A program made the position numbers and the translations under genes. From assembly GCA_014549065.1 (NCBI GenBank), contig JACDOX010000044.1, positions 3,425,506 through 3,489,505 of the forward strand: DNA of 64,000 nucleotides, given 5' to 3'. Origin of the DNA: Cardinalis cardinalis (lineage: Eukaryota > Chordata > Aves > Passeriformes > Cardinalidae). Below the pieces are notes generated by a model. It was not told the DNA's origin. It was given only the letters and a program-made list of their open reading frames with translations, and made no database searches. This document shows, piece by piece, positions 26,301-39,559 of this stretch; the first letter of the stretch is position 1, and the number at the start of each line of letters is the position of its first letter.

Positions 26301-29300
26301 CTTAAAAATAACAAATATTCAAGAGAATTTGATGTCTTTGATAATTACAAATTAATTGATAGAGAAAGTTGGTCTGCTAGATAAAAGAAAGGCTGTTTTC
26401 CCAAAAGGCATGGTGGGGGGTGTTGACATCTTGGTGGATCTGGGGTTATTGCAATGGTCAGAGTCCATTCATGCCCTGCTTCCATAGAGCCACAGGAATC
26501 TGTATCAAGTCTTGTGCCAGAAATAAACAGGCTTTGAGCTCCTCAGTGAGCAGCCCGTGTGAACCAGGGCAGAACCAGACATTCAAGTTTGTCCAGCTGC
26601 TGGGGAAGTGAACACCATCCCTTTGACTGGAGCGCCTCCCACCCCCTTGGGAGAGGCCAGGCTGAGCGCACAGGGGGAGAAGAGGAGAGGAGAGAAGGGT
26701 CCTGCTCGGCAGAGAGGCTGGAGGGCTGCTTTGCCCTGATGGGCTCTCAGGGCTTGCCTTCTCCTCTAAGCACCCATCTGACACCGGGTGTCTGAGCACA
26801 GTTCCTCGCTGTCCCCTTCTTCCTTCACCCTGAGCCACAGGTTGAAGGCAGCACCTGAGGCAAGCCCTCAAAACAAAATTTCACAGGGGTCCTTTGCAGT
26901 ATTTCAAGTGTGTTGGCATCCAAACAAAAGGCAAAAATCCAACATCTGTGGGTAGGAGCTGTTAAGCAATGCTCTCATGCCAGTCAGCCAGCAAGTTACT
27001 AGCACCCAAATAATTTCTTATCAACAGGGAGAAGAGGTGTGTGTGCAACACGAAGCTCAGCATTCTGTTCACACAATGACAGCAGTGTGTTGGCAAACAT
27101 TTTACATCATTTTTCAGTTGTTCCCTGGCCCCTTGGCAGCTGAAGGATAAAGTACTGAAGCTGGATGGCTGAGGAGCACTCCTGCCTCATGTGATGGGCT
27201 CTCCATGAGCTCTCCAGCCATGGGGAAGTGACCCGAGACTCAGACAAGCGAAGGACAAGACAAGGAGGCCCTTCAGATAACCCTGGGAACATGCCAGAGA
27301 AAATGCTCTCACTCTGGTAGATTTTTTGTTACCAAACCTTAAGCAGTTCAAGCTTACTTTTCAAATGAGATAAAACTTGTACGCGACCTTCGATCTTTTC
27401 ATTCCCTGTTAAATGACATACAACATGCAAATACCATTTATAAAAAAAAGTTCTGACCATGTCTTTCTTAGGAGACAAAAAAATTCTAACAAATGGTATA
27501 TCAGCACATCAAACTAATAAAAACCATGTTCATAGGTAACACCTAATAATAGCATTGCATAGCTGAGATATTTCCCTCTTTCTGCTAACCACAATATGGA
27601 GAAAAGTGAAATTATGTCTCATGATACAAACAAAAAATTTCCTAGGATAAGAAAGCATATATATGTAGTTATTCTTTGTTGCTGTGCATTCAATCAAGTC
27701 TATCAGAGTTGACAAGGCCAATTTTGCACCTTCCTATTGTTTTGTCCTATAAGACTGGGATGTCATTCCACCGGGAAAAAAATAATTGCCATCGATAAAG
27801 AGATGGTTTCTATGACATTTGCAAAGATATTGCTGAAAAATAGCTTTAGTATGGATCACTTCACCTCACCAAGTGGGATAACTGGCTGAGCTCAATGGGC
27901 CTAATATGAAAATGCAATATCTACATTTCCCATAGTTTAAAGGAAGACATACCCCCTGCCAGGCAATATATACATGCACACTCTCTGCCTCAAGTTCACA
28001 CTGCAAGGTAACAAATGGCTGTTCACAGATGCTTAAATTTATTCATGGGGAAAAAAAAAACAAAAGGAAAAACAATGCTAAGATCAGGATCGACATGTCT
28101 GCAATATCAGCATAANTCTTTGACTGGTTCACAAAAATAACCTTGAAAGTCCAGTAACAGTGAAAGCCCAGTGGTAGCTCCATATCCATAAAGATATGGA
28201 GCACTCATGGTTAAAACAATCTGCAGCATATGGTAAATGTCTCAAGGCTAAATAGGCCTTAGAGGCAGAGGTAAAAGGAAGCTCAGTCACATTCCCTGAC
28301 CCGACTCTCATTTGCCAGCTCTGCACATAACATGTTCCCAAACAAAAGGCACAGTTTTGTAGAGATCTCGATTTCTCTTAATTTCATGAGAAAAATCATT
28401 ACACATTAGGCTGTGAAGCACATGGTTAGGTAGCTTGTCAGTGGTTATCTGATAATGTGTGACAATTTACACTGATTGTCTTCAGAGCTGAATGCTTGCA
28501 ATGTCATCAAAATCAGAGAGGTTTTATTTGACATGCAAATTAAGAAGCATGAGGAAATTAAGAAGAAAGATACCACTGATTTATTTTTTTGGAAGAATGC
28601 TCAGAATGGTGTTTCATCTTTTCCTTTTTTTAAATCATCAGCATGATTACATTATACATGGGCTTCCTCAGCCTATACAAGAATAACTTAAACAACTGAG
28701 ATTATTCTTCAATACTGTGCCAGTTGGACTGACTCAGCTGGTGCTTAGAAGGGGCAAGAGAGATGACATTGTTCCTTCAGTTTTCCCTGATATTTGAGGT
28801 TCTCAGAGACAAACCTGCCCTCGGCTTCTCCTGCAGGTCCCGGGAGGTGATGGTTGATTCAGAGTCTGCACAATTTCTACCCTTATCAACTCCCCTTTAT
28901 CCGAGCCCACTGAAACATCCTTTATGCCTGCCTGGAACAAGCAGGAATAACTGCAGAAAAAGCAAAGATCTGGTATCTCCTCTCATTCCTGAGAAAAGTA
29001 GGAGCTGCTTTAAATTCTGACTTACAAATGCAGAAGCTGTGCTAAATGCCTTGGATTTCATTTCCATTTTCTTTGCCAATTTTCTTCTGCTTCAGTGTTG
29101 GCCTCCACACTTTAGACAATTGCTTCATTAGCAAAGTTCAAGTACCAGCATATTTTCCTTCGAACTTAATGCCACTCCTTTCCCTGTGACCTTTATGGTT
29201 CAGCTAACTTCAAATAATCTTAAATAGTGGCTGCTTCTATCTACTGTTTTGTCCACATTAAAAAAAAATCTCGTACATACCAGCTCATGATGAGCAAAGC

Positions 29301-29479
29301 TGTACCTTGTGCCAGGATTTCTTTTTTAATTTGCATGTCTGTTAAATAGTAAAATGTTGCACACACATTAGTTTTTAAAAAATGAGGGAGGTGTTTTCAT
29401 AATTCCTCTCAAGTCACTTTGCTGAAAGCTCAAGCTTAATTTTTTTCCAGATCACTGTCCATCCATATATTTATTGCCA
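23301..29479. other. Non-coding DNA
   Basis: No recognised gene or transposon. A GC-richer patch at about 26.55-26.87 kb carries a 137-codon - strand frame (26458-26871) of low-complexity, serine/proline-rich character, which I regard as compositional. The 10-bp-arm hairpin at 28177-28202 is listed separately. Confidence 0.5.
28177..28202. repeat. Small inverted repeat, 10-bp arms
   Basis: GCTCCATATC at 28177-28186 pairs exactly with GATATGGAGC at 28193-28202 across a 6-nt loop. This is a simple hairpin with no further context, and matches of this length can arise by chance. Confidence 0.75.
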
Positions 29480-29780
29480 ATATCTGAGGTGTTTGGAAAA
29501 TTAATGTAAGGTTAGTAATAATTAAAAATAATTGTGGAACCTAATCACAATGTAATAGAATAAACAACAATAGTAATAGCTGCATTAAAATACAATGTCA
29601 ATAGCTGTGAGCACTTAAGGGCGCATAAACAGACTCAGATATTTCTTGNAGCTGTGTATAGATTTACCACATAAGCCAATCACAGGATGTGTGAATCCAT
29701 GGTAATTTTTAAGGTACAGGAATTAATGCCACTAGATAATTAAACAGCACAAAGGGCAATAATGACAGTACTCACCTAGG
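29480..29780. promoter_or_regulatory. Candidate conserved non-coding element
   Basis: An AT-rich but complex block with clustered homeodomain-type cores (GTAATAATTAAAAATAATTG, GATAATTAAACAG), CCAAT-like AGCCAATCACAG and GGGCAATAATGACAG. It has no repeat similarity that I recognise and no reading frame. An enhancer of a developmental gene would look like this. Confidence is low without alignment. Confidence 0.3.
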
Positions 29781-32700
29781 CACTGAAGGGAAAGAAAAAG
29801 ATCATAACTATCAGTTCTGTTTCAGAGCCATAACAGATTAACTCAGAAGGGAGATTTAAATTGTTATGCCTTATTTATGATTTAGATATAAAACTCACAA
29901 AACAAATGACCGCTTGTCCTTGGGATTCATTCTACTCAATATTCTGCTTTTCATAAAGCCCACAGTTTGTCTTTGTTCACAAACTATCCATTGTAAATCA
30001 GATGACACTTGACAGAGCATTTTTGTATTTCAGCTTTTTAGCAAAGCAGAGCAGCAATTGCCAATAGAGAACACACATCAATGAGACCAAGTGTATCCAC
30101 AGAAACTACACTCAACTGCTGCTATTGTTATTTCAAGCACATAAGAAGATGGGCCTGTATCTCACTTAACCCATTTACTCTCCATTTTATACTTATAAAA
30201 ATGAGCTGATGGTTGCAGATGGCTGCAGGGTGATTTGTGGTTACAGCAGAAAAGGGGTCCAGAGGTCTGGACCAGCAGTGGTTTTCATGGACTGGGGGTA
30301 CTCATACCTCTGTTTATAGCTGGGCAAAGATATTGCCTGATGTTTAAAAATACTTCTGTGACAGGTATTCTGCATTGATTGAATAAAAGTAGCAGTAAAA
30401 AGTAAAAATTCCTCTGGTTTTACTCTGTTTGGGTAGGAAATGGCATACAAGAAAATCAGCCAAGGTTTAGATCACCATGTCACTAACTCAGTCCCACACA
30501 CTCATGGGTTGGAAATAACCCACCATACAGACTGAACAAGGGAAGTAATGGTACAAAACCACTTTGAAAGCATTACCAGGAGGTGGAAGATAAGAAATTG
30601 AGTCTAATTTGGTTTTTTCCTCAGTTTATTTTTGTTTATTGAAAACTACTGAGCAGTTTCTTTTTTAGCTATCCGAAGATGACAAAGGTCAGGAAGTCCC
30701 TGTGCCCACCAACAATCAATAACTCTAGATGTGCTTGCTCCACCTCCACCATGAGACCACTGCAGGGTAGTTTGGTAGGGAAAACCAAAGTGAACAACTG
30801 TACTGTCAGATGCAGAGGGCTGGATAAAGTACTGACTCACGAGACCAAGCTCAGGGTGAGCCATCCTGAGCTACCTGACTCTGGACTTACCCAAAAGCAG
30901 CCTGAGAACATCACAGTGAGCCTAGAAAACCTCATTTTGAGCTGAAGCCTCTTCTTGAGCAATATCAGTCATTCAGAGACTTCCCAGAGCAAGCTGACTC
31001 CCAGCACTCTCCAAAGAAGTTAAAAAATAAATAAATTAAAACTGCATCTTTATCACATCAGACTTCCCCAGGGCTCTCCCAGAGACCAAGCCGGGAGATT
31101 GTACAACAGCTCTGCCTCCAGCAGGACCCCTGGCATAGCCAGAGGCTGTCCCTCTCATCTCCAGGAGCACAAGGCACCTTGAAAGAGCTGCAGACAGACA
31201 CTGGCAGACAGACTGTCAGCACAAGGGCTGGGAGGCTGCATCTTGTGTGTCCAGCCTCCTCCCATGCAAGTGTACAGCATTTCTTGCTTCTTGCTGTCAT
31301 CACTGTACCCACACATAGGTAATTCTGATAGCACCCATTAGCAATGTGTACAGAAGCATAAGTTTCTGTTTGCTTTACAGAAATCATGTTTGTATTAGAG
31401 ACCAAAGCTGGGAGGATTCGTTTTGGATGGTGCTTTATGAGATGCATGGGACAGGGAAGAACTGGGTTTGTAAGAAGTGCTTGGGTCCAGTGGCAAGCTG
31501 CTTATCAGTGGGAACCTGTGTTGTGCTTGAGATAATTCTCTGCTGCAGGGTACCCTATCAAAAAGGAGGAAGTGCTCCAGGCACCTGCCACATCCCTTCT
31601 GCCAAAGTACACTCAGCTTCTTCCCAAGTCTGTTCCTTTTCTCCAGCTCTCACTGAATATGCATCTACATGGCTTGCATTTATTTCACCTGATACATTCA
31701 GAAATTAATCTACCAGTCAATAAGAACCATGTCAGCTCTAGCTATAGATGCTATCAGCTAAACATGAGATANACCAAAAATTTCCTTAATACAGTTCATT
31801 CAGTTGCAGATGGTATTCAGTATAGAAAAGAAGCACAAAAATAATCACTCTGAGCCTGGCTGCATTGCTGGATAGAAGTGTGCAGAGAAATTGTGCATTT
31901 TGTCTGCACAAAAGAAAACTAAATCATTTTCACATCCTGTAGCTCAAGATCTACTCCCCAAGCCCTCCCTCTCCACAAAGCTGTCACAGCACTGGCACAG
32001 ACTGAAGGACTTGGGGAATTTCAACACTGAATCTCCTCTGCCTGCACTCAGAGAGGTCAACAGCACATGAAACAGCACAGTGGCAATGTGACACACAGCA
32101 GTGCTGACACAACACAAAGGAGATTTTGCATCTCATTCCACAGGAACAAACACCAAGTACCTTTAAAATGCCCATCACCCCATCTTAGTCATCAGATACT
32201 CAGTGAGGAACAGAATTTCATAACAATGTATAAAAAAGTTGCCCAGGTAGAGCCCAGCAATAGTAAAATATTTCAACTGGACGACACAGTAAAATCATCC
32301 TTTCTGAACAGTGAAACCTAATTCAGAGTTTGTGACAAAGCCTTTAGTTCTCAAGCTCAGGAAAGCCTCCTGTGTTAGCCAAAGCCATCTCACATGATAG
32401 TTCTTCCTGTTGAATGTACAGACAAATGGTTTTTATGAGCTTTTACTGACCACAGTAGATGACTACACCTTTCTGCCAACTATTTTCATCAGAACAGGAA
32501 ACAGCATTTAATCCTTCTCCAAGAGTGCAATCTGGTTATTACCTTCACTGATCAAAGAGCAAAATGTTACCACTGATAGGACTAAATTCACTACCTAAGA
32601 GGTGAATTATTATTATTTTAAATGCCTTCTATAAGCTCACTTAGTTCACTAGACTAGATTAAAATCTAATCTAGAATTGTCTACATTAAAATTAGCTTTT

Positions 32701-35700
32701 GCTTGAACAGTAAAACATATATCCAGACCTAAAGATGTCAAGTGAAGGAAAATCCACTTTTGTTTTCCTCCAGGCATTTTTGTTCTAATGACTAATTGCT
32801 CTTAAAAGTAAACACAAAAATTCATAATTAACTTTCTTGATTACTCAGACTACTTCGACCTTTATGCTATCCATTTTTCATGCTGTATTTAATAAGTAAT
32901 AGGCAGGGGGCCAGGGAGGGAAAGCAATCTATATTTTCTGCAGGAGAAAGGAGATGGAAATGAGAAAACCCCAGAAAAACACAGGTCCATAACCTAATGG
33001 AAAAATTTTGACAATGTAAGAACCTAGAGACCTCCAGTGAGCTCATTAATTGTACCAATTAAGTCCACCTGATAACAAGATCTTATTTTTAATGCTTAAA
33101 TCTTTCTATGTTGACTTATCAAGTCAAAGGACAAAATATCTAAGCAGAGTCTAAAGAAAAGCTTTAACCTATTCCATTGATAGCTTCACAGATTGCAGAC
33201 AAGGTCTCCCAAGAATCACTTACATTGAGTCCAGGTTCAAAATTTTATATTAAGATTGGCAAAAGACTCTTACTAAACAGAAAATACAAAATACACTCAC
33301 AGCCATAATCCAAGTCCAGCATTTTCTAACACTTTATTTCCTCTTTTCCTGTGGCTACAGAGAAGGAAATCTTCCCACATACTACCCTAACAGATCACTA
33401 GCACAGACAGATATTTGATACTCAATTTTATGAACTGTTTAACACCTGAAACAAAGAATTTGATTTTTAGAGCCAGCATCATCTAAATGGCCAGCCACCT
33501 GGCAGGAGAACCTCATGTTTGCTGGTTAGTTCCTACCCAAATTCCCTTCCAGCCTCCAGAAGGGCAACTTGGCAGCAGTGGCAAGGTCTGTCCCCAACTT
33601 ACATTCCCTGTGCTCTGAGGGGGCTGAGAGGCAAGTTTGCTGACATCAGTAACCCCTTGCATTCCTGTGGCAAGCATTCCATTTTCAGGAACACTGAAGT
33701 AATCAGCCCCTCAGTACCTCTCTCATGATATATTGGTTTGGTGTTTTTTGGTTTTTTTACGTTTTGTTTCGGTTTTTTGTTGTTTGTTTGTTTTGTTTCT
33801 GACTGTGGATCCACAGGCGTCAAATGAAGACAATAAAAAAACTAGTCTTTTAAACTATCTTTTCCTTCCAATGAAGTTATCATCTCATGAAAGTCACCTT
33901 AAAATAGTGAGACCACATAATAATACCTACAGGTATATATTTAATTGTCAATCATTAATCTGTTACCTCTTCTGTGGAAAGTAGACTGTAGCATAAGAGG
34001 TACAAGTGGATAAGATTGTATACAGCAAGCTGCCCAGAATTTTTAGATGAGTTAGTATTTTCTACAGCAGCTCATAACCTAAAATTTAAACCACTAGGAA
34101 AAAAAAAACCTCCAGCTTCCCTGCCTGGTAGGGTCTAGTGCAACTTTGCCTTTGAGAAACAACAGCACAGCAACACAGTAATTGTGAGATCTGAGGAGTC
34201 CTTGGCAGAAAATGGGAAGACATGCACTGTGACACTTTTTTTGCTGAAGTTTTGGACCTCATCTGTCCTTGGAAAGAAAAAAGGTGGCACCTTCCAGTGC
34301 ANACTAACACAGAGGAATGAGGGCCTGTTTCCAGGTATTCTGTAAGGTCTGTTTTTGCTTTGGCAGTAAGTTATATTCCACCATATCTCTGCAGAAGTAA
34401 TCTTGGCAGAGAACCGTAACTTCCACAAAAGGCATAATAGATAATAGTGACCCCTTCATTAGTAGAAATGGAATCAGCTAAATAAGAATTTATATCATTA
34501 TCNTAAGATACACATATCTCAGCAGAAAACATCCCTTTTTACCCTAGCTGTCATCTATATACTTCAGTCACCTCATTTTAAAGAATAGGAAGTTTCATTA
34601 CCCAAAACAATATCTTTAAGACAAGCTGGTAGCATTGCACATCTGAAATACAGAAGAGTAAGGAGGAAGTTTTAGAGAGAGCTAGCAAGCATCCTCTCCT
34701 TGTCAGTTTTCTGCACAAGCATGTTCAGAAAGCCAGGCACATCCTTCATTTTAGACTTCATCACCCACTGCATACACCCTGGGGAAGGAGAACAAACGAA
34801 GCATGGAAGGGAAAAGAAATCCATCAAAGCCCTGAATGCTGGGAGTGCTCTTCTGCTGGAAGGAGTGACAAGTTAGGTAAGGAGGCCCTGGGGCAAAGAC
34901 CCTTGCTGGAATGTTGTGTCTATTGATGCATACAAATAAAGATGAGAATCGACACATATATGCATTCTGCATAGCAAACATATTTTATACATGTACACAA
35001 CTGAATCAAAGAATAGCCAGCTTCTCATTCCTTTGTGTATTAGCATGGGGGAACAGTTAAAACACCTGTGATCCAAAACACGTGAAATTCCCCCCTACTT
35101 TGTCTTAGGAATATTTGTTTGTGGCTGCAAAGACACAAAGTGTGCACCAACAAGTGGCTGCCTAGACACAAAGCACTTCTTATTCTAGATCCAGACTTTG
35201 AAATCTACTACAGCTATATTAATCTATATTAATAGTATTAACTTCATGGGAAAGGTTTCTAATTGCTTCTGCAGAGAAAGGAGCTTAGACATCTCTTAAT
35301 GCACAGCTGTTCTCTAAGCTGACTTCCCAATACCTAGATTTATCACTTGTATTTCAAAAGCAGTTTGTAGAGCTAGAATGTTAAGGGGCAACACTTCTCA
35401 CTGGCTCTTTTCTAGTTTGCTTTTGTATTCTTGTTTCAGTCCTCCTAGATAAGAATGCATTTTAATTTTGTGTTTTCCTAATTAGATGTTATGAAAACTG
35501 GAGTTTTACGGATCAAGTTGAGAATATAGCGTGAACTTTCACATCTCACCAGCCTACCAATTTAACAACTAGTCAGAAAATAAGAATAAGCCTGCATGGC
35601 AACTGGGCAAACACTCCAAAATTAAAACNATTTTACACAGACAAATAAATGCAAAATTGTCTTTCAGAAAGGCTGGCGGTTTGCTGTAGTCATTTTACTG

Positions 35701-35861
35701 CAGTTACAACCCAGTCCAGGCAAAAGAGGGAAACAGCATCTCTCCCTTGTTCCCTTACTGCTCAGCTAAAGAAGCTATTTTCTCTTCATGACTGTAGACT
35801 TACCTTTGCTGCTTTAGCCTCTGAAAGAAGCNCTNTGAGAGCAGGGAGACAAAGCACTTGG
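29781..35861. other. Non-coding DNA
   Basis: No coding exon or RNA gene is recognised. A T-rich, G-interspersed stretch lies at 33734-33800. Frames of about 120-130 codons near 31.06-31.71 kb overlap on both strands and show no family signature. Confidence 0.5.
33734..33800. repeat. T-rich low-complexity tract
   Basis: Runs of T broken by G and C, including a GTTTGTTTG stretch. This is low-complexity sequence, possibly the eroded A-rich tail of something inserted on the - strand, though no element body is recognisable beside it. Confidence 0.7.
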
Positions 35862-35880
35862 CTGCTGGGAATTGTAGTTT
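35862..35880 (-). promoter_or_regulatory. ZNF143/THAP11 (SBS) type site
   Basis: On the - strand the sequence reads AAACTACAATTCCCAGCAG. This matches the ACTACAATTCCCAGCA-type element bound by ZNF143 and THAP11, normally found at promoters and chromatin-loop anchors. The motif is long and specific, so a chance match is much less likely than for typical short sites. The surrounding DNA is not a CpG island, so it may mark a distal element or a decayed promoter. Confidence 0.6.
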
Positions 35881-38441
35881 CTGGATGCTGAGAGAGGTCA
35901 TAGGGGGCCTCTTCCCCAGTCTCTCACATCTCCTCCTTGGACCTTGCTTGCAGACAGCACAAACCCCTATGAGCAGAAGTACCTGATCACACAACTCACA
36001 GAAGCCACCTGTCCTGCACAGGATATGAGGCAATGAAGAAAAGGAAGATCTCTTTCAGCTGGCATACATTGTTAACTAAAAACTCATGATGTAGCCATGT
36101 GTTGCTGGTAAAGAGTAATCAAAACATTCGAGCCCTCAAAGAAACAATACTAAAACCCAATTTCCATTAAAACAACAGAAAACAAATTTTAAAAATAATC
36201 TCATTATAAGTTGAAATCAAAATGATCTCCTGACTTTTTCCAGGCATCTCAAGCTGAAAAAAGGTGACATATATCTTCCAAGACTGATTATTCTGTTTCA
36301 TTCCACCTGAGATTTGTTACAGGACTTAACAAGCACATGACAATAAATGCCAGAGCCGTTCTACTTAGCCAGACCTTTTCTCCACAGATTAAATAGAAAA
36401 AAATAGTACAACTGCACCTGCAGACAAAGAAAGAAGAAAATAACAAGCCTTTTCTTGCCCTCCTTTGGTCAGGCCACAGTAGCCCTCAAATGGTAAAACA
36501 GAAACCCTTCTATGCCCAAAAGCAAGCCCCAGAGGCTTCTTCTCACCTGAAGCAGGACCCTGATTAAATCTCCCAGCTGAATTGATTCACAGGGGCTTTT
36601 CCTTTATTACCAGGTAGGGTTGCCTACTCAGCTGTAACCATTTTTAGCGTATCTCAGGCGTGGGTTTTGTTCCCCCTGAAGCTGAATTTAACACAATTTT
36701 CTGTAAAATAGAAAGTGAGACTTTTTTAGAAAACATGGAAGCTTTCAGACCATTTAAAATGGATGTAACACGTTCATTTCATTCGCAAAAGATGGTTAAC
36801 TAAACTAAAAGTGGAAATCTTTATTCTTCATAAAAGAATTGTCCAATACTGGACAACATTTTTATTCTTAATTTTTGTAAGGACTTTTGAACAAGTGCCT
36901 TTTTTAAAGGGTGAATTCTAAGATCAAAATAGGAATAAGTAGAAGGGAAGGAAATCAGATATTACAGCAAGCTGGGAGGGGGTGAGGACTAGAATCTCAC
37001 TACACTAATACCTGGGTGCATTGAAAAAAATAATTCATTTTCATTGCACTTTTTGTGAGTTGAGGGGATGATAGTATCTTTGTTATACAGAAAGGAACTG
37101 AAACACAAACACCTTCATTGTGGGGATCTGGTTTGATCAATGATGAACATGATGTTTCAGAACACACAGTATTACATAGCACTAGGTATGATTAAAGTCC
37201 AGCATTTCCATACAATTTCTCTAAAAAACAATAAGTACAACATGATCAGTCAGCTCTTTGAAACAGTATGTTCTTAGCATTCTCATTCTAGAGTATGAAT
37301 TGTGAATTAACAGTTTATATTAAAGCTTTAAAAAAATAACAACAATAATAATAATAATTTAAGAATCCCCTCATAGTTTTTGTAACACCTGAGATGATTA
37401 GCACTTTATAAGATAAATCATTATAAGAACAGACAGAAACTTTTGCAGATAGCATTGGCTGTATGGAAATTAATGCTGAGTGGTCTGTTTTCAGTGTCAG
37501 CTACCCTTAATTTCCTGAGACCAGTATCTGATGTTAATGATACAACAGGAGCTAATTAGTGAATAGTTAAGAGTGTGCTAGAGAAATCCTACCTTTTTTC
37601 CCTACTCCTGAAGGTAAAACTTATGGCCATTCCCTGCTAATTGCATTGTATGGATTACTTAAGTGCCAGCGTAAGGTGCATGAAAAAGATAACACTAAAC
37701 TGGGAGATAAGCAGAAAGGATCTGACCTTCTTAGTCAAGGTCATTGATAGTGTAATATTCTGATAAGCCAGGCATAATGATCTCCTGTACTATCAAGACA
37801 CCCAGGCTATTCAGTTCAGCAAAGAAATGTTACACTTTCCAGTAGAGCCCATACTTATGCTCTTTAAACCTGTCATAGGTTGAAGCTACCCATTCTAAAT
37901 TGCTTGGCCACAGACCTGTGTACCAGGCTAAAACTGCCAATGGAGAAAAGAAAGGTGTTGAAAAGGTTTGTTGCATTCAAGGCTGCCCTGGGTAACTCTC
38001 CTATTAGATAGGCAAAAGCAGCAGGATCCAAGTTTCTTGGTTCTAGACAGGCACTTTCTGCTCTGTAAGGNAGAGGATGTGAGTGGTGCAGCAGGGCAGC
38101 CTCAGCCCTGGCTGCAGAAGAGCCCAATGTTCGTGTACAGGGTCTGGGGAGCACCACCAAACTCCCCAGGGCTGCAGCATCCCAGAGGATGCACCACCAG
38201 CAGGACCAAACTTCAGGTGCTGTGCTGTCTGGGAGAGGGACAGAGCTGAGGGGGAGATATCTCACAGGCCACACCAGAAATTCAGGCTAAGTCAATTGCT
38301 TTTCCTTCCATGGATTCTCATGTTACTGTCCCACTGGCACTACTGCAAACTTGAGGAAAAAAAAAAGGAAAAGGAGAAATCATCTACTGTCTCCACTGAC
38401 CTGTGTTTGTAGAATCAGATTAAATGAGCCCATATGGGCTG
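35881..38441. other. Non-coding DNA
   Basis: No gene is recognised. It contains an (AAC/AAT)n microsatellite at 37338-37358 and a GC-richer patch around 38.05-38.25 kb in which overlapping frames of about 110-130 codons occur without family resemblance. Confidence 0.5.
37338..37358 (+). repeat. (AAT)n microsatellite
   Basis: Two AAC triplets followed by five AAT triplets, embedded in an A-rich stretch. A potentially polymorphic short tandem repeat. Confidence 0.9.
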
Positions 38442-38457
38442 TACAGCAGGGGGCAAA
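38442..38457 (+). promoter_or_regulatory. CTCF-like core motif
   Basis: TACAGCAGGGGGCAAA closely follows the CTCF core pattern (C-A-G/C-C-A-G-G-G-G-G-C-A), differing mainly in the first base of the usual CC pair. Orientation is + as written. Occupancy cannot be judged from sequence. It lies 2.6 kb from the ZNF143-type site, a factor reported to co-occur with CTCF at loop anchors. Confidence 0.4.
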
Positions 38458-39525
38458 GTTTGGAGGCAATTGCTCTCATTTTCCCTACAAACTGTGTGTT
38501 GAAAGAAAGCTCAGCTCTCATAATAATCACTGAATTTGTAAAACCCTTAATCATTATTCAAAAGGCAATCACTTATGCTTGCATAATTGACAGCACAAAA
38601 TGCAAGTTTCATTGAANTTCAGTCTGGCTGCACTTATTTCTTTTTCATTCCTTAGGCTCCACAAATAAACTTCAACCTATCCAGGAAGAACAGTGTCACA
38701 TCATGCAGGTTCCTGTGAAATCAAGGCAAGGGTTTTCAGCATGTAGGAAACACACGTGGCCTGTGACAGAGACACTCGAGCAATGCAACACAAAATTGCT
38801 TTTATTGAGCACATGAAGAACCACTGTGGACTGTTGTGTGTGAGTGGCAGGAAATTCTGTACCCACCCCACTGGGACAGCTCTTCCCCACGGATCAAAAG
38901 CAGCTGGGGAAAGGACTGGGCAGATTGGGAAGGCAGCACTAGAAAGGCTTCAGAAAGAATCAGCCCTCCGAGGGTGTGCAGAGCCCCCTGCCAGAGCTGG
39001 AAGTAGACCTGTGCCAGTCTGGAGAAACAAGGCTACAAAGAAATAATCCTTTAGTATTAAAACTAAATGAAGCTGATTTCAGTGAATCACATCAGTGCTC
39101 ACCGAGTTCCTGAAGTTCTACCACAGCTCNATTGTCTTTTGGAGTCCTTTTTGTTTGTATTTATTTGATAACAGCAATGTCTTTGTGGCCTCAGAGGGAA
39201 AGACAGTGTTCTCCATTACAGATATCAAAATTTTGTGGTGGTCTGTTCCTTGTTCTGTGTCTTTGCTGCTCAGTAATATATCACCTGCTCAGTAGCTTCT
39301 GGGCTGGGGTAAATGTTTGTACTGCCACACAATCTTCTGATCTGTGCATCATCTCTGCTTTTGTTTGTTTGTTCACAGGTCTAATATAACCATAAGTAAA
39401 GAAACAGAGATTTAAATAATTAATCATTAAAATAATGAAAATCATCATCACTACAGCATAGTGATGTGATTTTTCCCTCTGTGCCTTTGCATGTATTTCA
39501 TTTTCCTACTGGCAAAGTCTATAGT
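38458..39525. other. Non-coding DNA
   Basis: Overlapping short frames only. No recognised gene, repeat or RNA. Confidence 0.5.
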
Positions 39526-39559
39526 ATACATCTTTTCAACAAAAGTTGAAAAGATGTAT
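39526..39559. repeat. Perfect 15-bp stem, 4-nt loop hairpin
   Basis: ATACATCTTTTCAAC at 39526-39540 is exactly complementary to GTTGAAAAGATGTAT at 39545-39559 around AAAA. Outside it, TTTGCATGTATTTCA (about 39486-39500) and TGAAATATGCAAA (starting 39559) are also nearly complementary, so a longer imperfect stem with a 25-nt bulge is possible. The hairpin lies about 0.4 kb beyond the stop codon of the minus-strand frame at 39957-40502. Confidence 0.9.

Noticed and set aside
26458..26871. 137-codon - strand frame in a GC-rich patch
   Set aside because: Low-complexity Ser/Pro/Gly composition with overlapping + strand frames. No ordered domain or splice support.
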